The notes under the pieces: generated by a model | What the model was told of the DNA's origin: nothing | The model's database searches: none | Seen by the model: the letters and a program-made list of their open reading frames with translations, nothing else | Part shown: positions 60,938 through 64,000 of the stretch, one piece after another | Layout: the number at the start of each line of letters is the position of its first letter | Position numbering within the stretch: the stretch's first letter is position 1 | Source of the DNA: an uncultured Alphaproteobacteria bacterium | GTDB lineage: Bacteria; Pseudomonadota; Alphaproteobacteria; Rhodobacterales; Rhodobacteraceae | DNA: 64,000 nt | Assembly: GCA_902556405.1 (NCBI GenBank) | Contig: CACDWF010000002.1 | Coordinates: forward strand, 62,001-126,000 | Reading direction: 5' to 3' | Made by a program: the position numbers and the translations under genes

Positions 60938-61714
60938 ATGACAAAAAAAATTATTGATCTTTCAGTTGCATTAGAAACTGGCATTATCTCTGATCCTCCA
61001 ATGGCATTACCAAAAATTGAGTATATAGATCATACAAATTCTGCTGAACAAATATGTTCATTCTTTCCAGGGCTTACCAAGGATGATCTGCCTGGAGGTG
61101 AGGGATGGGCAGTTGAGCAATTATCTGTAAGCACCCACAACGGAACTCATTTGGATGCGCCTTATCACTTTCATTCAACTATGGATGGAGGAAAAAAGTC
61201 GATGACTATTGACGAAGTCCCACTGGAATGGTGCTTCAATGCTGGGGTAAAGTTTGACTTTCGCCATATGGAAGATGGTTATGTTGTTACGCCCAATGAT
61301 ATTAAAGATGAACTGCAAAGAATTGAGTATGAGATTAAACCTTTCGACATAGTTCTCGTAAATACTTCTGCAGGAGAACGATATGGTGAAGATGATTATT
61401 TAGTTAAGGGGTGCGGTATTGGACGAGATGCTACTCTTTTTTTGTTAGAAAAAGGTGTCAAGATTACTGGTACAGATGCATGGAGCTGGGATGCCCCTTT
61501 TGTTTATACAGCAGAAAAATATAAAACTACAAAAGACCCCTCAATTATCTGGGAGGGTCATAGAGCGGGAATGGAAAAAGCATACTGTCATATGGAAAAG
61601 TTAAGTTCACTAGAAAAATTACCAGATTATGGATTCACGGTCTCCTGTTTCCCATTTAAAATAAAAAAGGCATCCGCAGGCTTCATTCGAGCCGTTGCCA
61701 TATTAGATTATTAG
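60938..61714 (+). CDS. Cyclase family / kynurenine formamidase-like hydrolase
   Basis: A 258-residue metal-dependent hydrolase of the cyclase/kynurenine formamidase superfamily. The motif STHNGTHLDAPYHF carries the metal-binding histidines and aspartate; IDLSVALETG at the start and ITGTDAWSWDAPF later are also typical. Members hydrolyse amides, N-formyl groups or cyclic esters. Its place right after a TRAP transporter suggests it acts on the imported compound. It is followed by an OsmC gene eight bases later. Confidence 0.85.
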   Translation: MTKKIIDLSVALETGIISDPPMALPKIEYIDHTNSAEQICSFFPGLTKDDLPGGEGWAVEQLSVSTHNGTHLDAPYHFHSTMDGGKKSMTIDEVPLEWCFNAGVKFDFRHMEDGYVVTPNDIKDELQRIEYEIKPFDIVLVNTSAGERYGEDDYLVKGCGIGRDATLFLLEKGVKITGTDAWSWDAPFVYTAEKYKTTKDPSIIWEGHRAGMEKAYCHMEKLSSLEKLPDYGFTVSCFPFKIKKASAGFIRAVAILDY

Positions 61715-61722
61715 AGAAAAAA

Positions 61723-62229
61723 ATGAGTGATCCAATTAATCTAAGAGAAATGCCAGATCAAGCACAGGTTATATTTAAATGTAATGGAAAACCAGTTGGG
61801 AAAATGCGTAACGAACTTACAGTGGATATGGTATCTCCATTAAAAGAAACATTTGAATTAGCAACTGATGAGGGGAGTTTTCATGGCGGAGATTCTACAG
61901 CGCCTCCACCACTAGCTTTATTTATTGCTAGTATCACAGGGTGTATCATGACCCAAATCAGAGCTTTTTCTAAAAGAATGAAAATACAAGTAGAAGATCT
62001 TAATGTCGAAACAAAAGTTACATGGAATTGGAAAAAAGTTGAAAACATCTATGAAACTTCACCAGAGAAACTTGAGATGAATATTTATATTGATAGCTCA
62101 GAAAGTTTAGAAAGGGTAAAAGCACTAGTGCAGGCTTCAAAAAAAGGATGCTTTATAGAGCAGACATTAAGCCAAAAAAATACAATCAATCATAAGTTGA
62201 AAATACAGGATAAGTGGCTTGACATTTAA
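61723..62229 (+). CDS. OsmC family protein
   Basis: A 168-residue OsmC-type protein. The segment STAPPPLALFIASITGCIMTQIRAFSKRMK contains one of the active-site cysteine positions (TGC) and the second appears in KKGCFIEQ near the end, fitting a thiol peroxidase; the rest shows the usual swapped-dimer fold. It could detoxify hydroperoxides or act within the upstream pathway. It is the last gene of the TRAP module on this strand. Confidence 0.85.
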   Translation: MSDPINLREMPDQAQVIFKCNGKPVGKMRNELTVDMVSPLKETFELATDEGSFHGGDSTAPPPLALFIASITGCIMTQIRAFSKRMKIQVEDLNVETKVTWNWKKVENIYETSPEKLEMNIYIDSSESLERVKALVQASKKGCFIEQTLSQKNTINHKLKIQDKWLDI

Positions 62230-62262
62230 CAAGTGCTGATGACTGATGAAAGCTAATGTCAA
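62219..62262. terminator. Long inverted repeat after the OsmC gene
   Basis: TTGACATT (62219-62226) and AATGTCAA (62255-62262) form a perfect eight-base inverted repeat with a 28-base loop, covering the OsmC stop and lying between convergent genes. It could be a transcription end signal, though the long loop makes this uncertain. Confidence 0.3.
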
Positions 62263-62286
62263 ATAATTAATAAAAGTTGTTTATTT

Positions 62287-63945
62287 TTAAAAGCTACCGA
62301 TAATTTCGTCAAAATTAGTACCCTCAGAAAGTGTCCCAAAAGCGCCACTCCAGGTCGGACCCAATCTACTATCACAGAATGCTGAAATTTTTTCCTCTTG
62401 CCCACTTCTTATAAATATAGAGGCCTGAATAAGGCATGCCATTTTTTCAGTAATTAGTCGAGCCTCAGTTTCGATACCTTTGGAGGAATCCAAATTGCTT
62501 TTTAAATTGGCAAGACTTACGTCAAAGTTACGATTTGCACCCTTAGCTAAGTCTAGCTCTTTAAGTAAAGCTGGCAGAGCATTTTTATCTCTTTGTAATG
62601 CTCTTAAGACATCTAAACACATAACGTTTCCACTTCCTTCCCATATGCTATTCAGGGGAGCTTCTCTATAAAGCCTAGGCATAACTGACTCCTCTATATA
62701 TCCAGGGCCGCCATGACACTCTAAAGCCTCAAAGACTAAATAGGGAGCTCTCTTTGTCACCCAGTATTTACTTATAGCAGTGCTTATGCGAGCGAAGGAA
62801 CGCTCATCTTCATTGGAATTTTGATTATCAACGGCTCTTGCTACTCTAAGTGACAAATTCAAAGCAGCTTCACTTTCCAAAATCATATCTGCAACAACGT
62901 TTCTCATCAACGGTTGATCGATCAGTCTTTTTTGAAATGCAGACCTGTGAGAGACATGATGTAGAACTTGAACAACTGCTTGACGCATTAAAGACGCTGA
63001 GCTGACAGCACAGTAAATTCTATTTCCTGTAACCATATCGAGAATAGTCTTAATTCCCTTACCTTCTTCTCCAATCATTGTGCCAAGGGTATTATCAAGT
63101 TCAATTTCAGACGATGCATTTGATCTGTTTCCAAGCTTGTCTTTAAGTCTCTGAATGAAAAAACTATTTCGTTCCCCGTTTGGTTTCCATCTTGGAACAA
63201 GAAAACACGACAAACCGACATTAGTGTTGGCTAGCACAAGAAAGGCATCGCACATTGGGGCTGAACAAAAGTACTTATGCCCAGTAAGAAGATATTCTGA
63301 TCCATTGCCAACACTTGAGGACACCGGTTTTGCTCGTGTAGAGTTGGCTCTAACATCTGATCCACCTTGTTTCTCAGTCATAAACATACCTATTGTTCCA
63401 CCCACTTTCTGATCAATGGGGATATCTCGATCATCATACTTATTAGATAGTACTTTTGGTAACCATTGAGCTTCTAAGTCTGGATTATGCTTCAGTGCCG
63501 GAATAACAGAATACGTCATTGCCATTGGGCACATAACACCTCCCTCAACCTGGTTAAACATATAAGTGAGTGCCATATGTGCGACCTGTGACCCTTGTTT
63601 TTTATGCTTCCATGCAAAACTTGGGATTTCATTCTTTATAGCTACTCCCAAGAGGTGGTGGTAAGAAGGATGATAATCAATGTAGTTAATTCTATTGCCA
63701 TATTGATCGAATGCCTTTAATTCTGGCGGATTTTTATTTGCCTTCTCAGCATGATCAAACATTTCAGTGCAGCCAATCAAATATCCAAACGCACTTAGAT
63801 TTTTTTCTGCCCAACCCGCTCCTTCTCTATTAACGGCATCTCTAAGATTTTTATCATTTTTCCATAAATCTTGATTGCCCATATATGGTGGCATGTTTTC
63901 AACTTCATGGGTAGGTAATTGTTTAATTGGTCTGAGATGGTTCAT
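62287..63945 (-). CDS. AidB-like acyl-CoA dehydrogenase family protein
   Basis: A 552-residue acyl-CoA dehydrogenase homologue of the AidB type. Blocks include NQVEGGVMCPMAMTYSVIPAL, GMFMTEKQGGSDVRAN, YLLTGHKYFCSAPMCDAFLVLA, EGKGIKTILDMVTGNRIYC and ECHGGPGYIEESVMPRLYREAPLNSIWEGSGNVMCLDVLRAL. Enteric AidB binds DNA and FAD and is induced by alkylation damage; many homologues are ordinary isovaleryl-type dehydrogenases. The C-terminal extension beyond the catalytic core is present. It starts near the right edge and stands alone here. Confidence 0.88.
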   Translation of the reverse strand: MNHLRPIKQLPTHEVENMPPYMGNQDLWKNDKNLRDAVNREGAGWAEKNLSAFGYLIGCTEMFDHAEKANKNPPELKAFDQYGNRINYIDYHPSYHHLLGVAIKNEIPSFAWKHKKQGSQVAHMALTYMFNQVEGGVMCPMAMTYSVIPALKHNPDLEAQWLPKVLSNKYDDRDIPIDQKVGGTIGMFMTEKQGGSDVRANSTRAKPVSSSVGNGSEYLLTGHKYFCSAPMCDAFLVLANTNVGLSCFLVPRWKPNGERNSFFIQRLKDKLGNRSNASSEIELDNTLGTMIGEEGKGIKTILDMVTGNRIYCAVSSASLMRQAVVQVLHHVSHRSAFQKRLIDQPLMRNVVADMILESEAALNLSLRVARAVDNQNSNEDERSFARISTAISKYWVTKRAPYLVFEALECHGGPGYIEESVMPRLYREAPLNSIWEGSGNVMCLDVLRALQRDKNALPALLKELDLAKGANRNFDVSLANLKSNLDSSKGIETEARLITEKMACLIQASIFIRSGQEEKISAFCDSRLGPTWSGAFGTLSEGTNFDEIIGSF

Positions 63946-64000
63946 ATTATTTATTCCATTTTATTAAGTGAAAGCACACTATTTATTCCTATAGTCCCGG

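Noticed and set aside
1-64000. CRISPR arrays, rRNA, tRNA, insertion sequences and prophage
   Set aside because: No regularly spaced repeats, rRNA or tRNA sequence, transposase or integrase genes were seen on reading both strands; a dedicated search could still find a tRNA.

Overview
The window is a piece of an AT-rich, gene-dense genome of a free-living, probably marine, alphaproteobacterium. The evidence is a ruvC-ruvA-ruvB block followed by ybgC-tolQ-tolR-tolA-tolB-pal-cpoB-tilS-ftsH, a hisS-hisZ-hisG cluster, a DUF1489 gene next to rpsD, a DmdA-type DMSP demethylase, a TRAP transporter, and many short accessory enzymes (cupin, NIPSNAP, MaoC, VOC, SDR) of the kind common in streamlined marine alphaproteobacteria. 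The exact lineage cannot be fixed from this sequence. Intergenic gaps are short, and TTG start codons are frequent even in housekeeping genes such as rpsD and hisG. I saw no rRNA, tRNA, CRISPR array, insertion sequence or prophage. Layout. 1-20.7 kb is an accessory region of short transcription units on both strands: uncharacterised small proteins, an MTA/SAH-type nucleosidase, thioesterases, a cupredoxin, a TauD-type dioxygenase, a HAD phosphatase, a periplasmic histidine phosphatase, a photolyase-like protein lacking the usual N-terminal antenna domain, a YgjP-type metalloprotease, a SABATH-type carboxyl methyltransferase followed by an SDR and a cupin, an aldehyde dehydrogenase, an EamA exporter and an M20 peptidase. 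At least four very short single- or double-span membrane proteins lie between these genes. 20.8-43.5 kb is the housekeeping core: dnaE; hisS-hisZ-hisG; rpsD; msrA-prmA (prmA has no standard start codon); ruvCAB; the complete Tol-Pal envelope system; tilS; ftsH; then rimO and dmdA on the other strand. 43.6-49.5 kb holds aroQ with a cobalt-type nitrile hydratase (alpha, beta, accessory), and opposite it meaB, a nitroreductase, an alpha-methylacyl-CoA racemase-like CoA transferase and an acyl-CoA dehydrogenase, which suggests branched-chain or propionate-linked acyl-CoA breakdown. 49.6-53.9 kb has an alpha/beta hydrolase, a CurA-like reductase, a two-domain methyltransferase and an MFS carrier. 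54.0-57.2 kb encodes the selenouridine pathway: a SelD fused to a flavin oxidoreductase, and the tRNA 2-selenouridine synthase MnmH on the opposite strand, overlapping at their 3' ends. 57.3-62.2 kb is an uptake-and-hydrolysis module: a cupin, TRAP transporter dctP-dctQ-dctM, a cyclase/amidohydrolase-like enzyme and an OsmC protein. The window ends with an AidB-like acyl-CoA dehydrogenase. How the genes work together: the core encodes replication, recombination, translation and envelope maintenance. The accessory genes point to a heterotroph using organic sulfur (DmdA, perhaps TauD), nitriles or amides, carboxylates and acyl-CoA esters. No single strikingly new system is evident. The best leads are the SABATH methyltransferase cluster, the rearranged photolyase-like protein, prmA initiation and the set of tiny membrane proteins.
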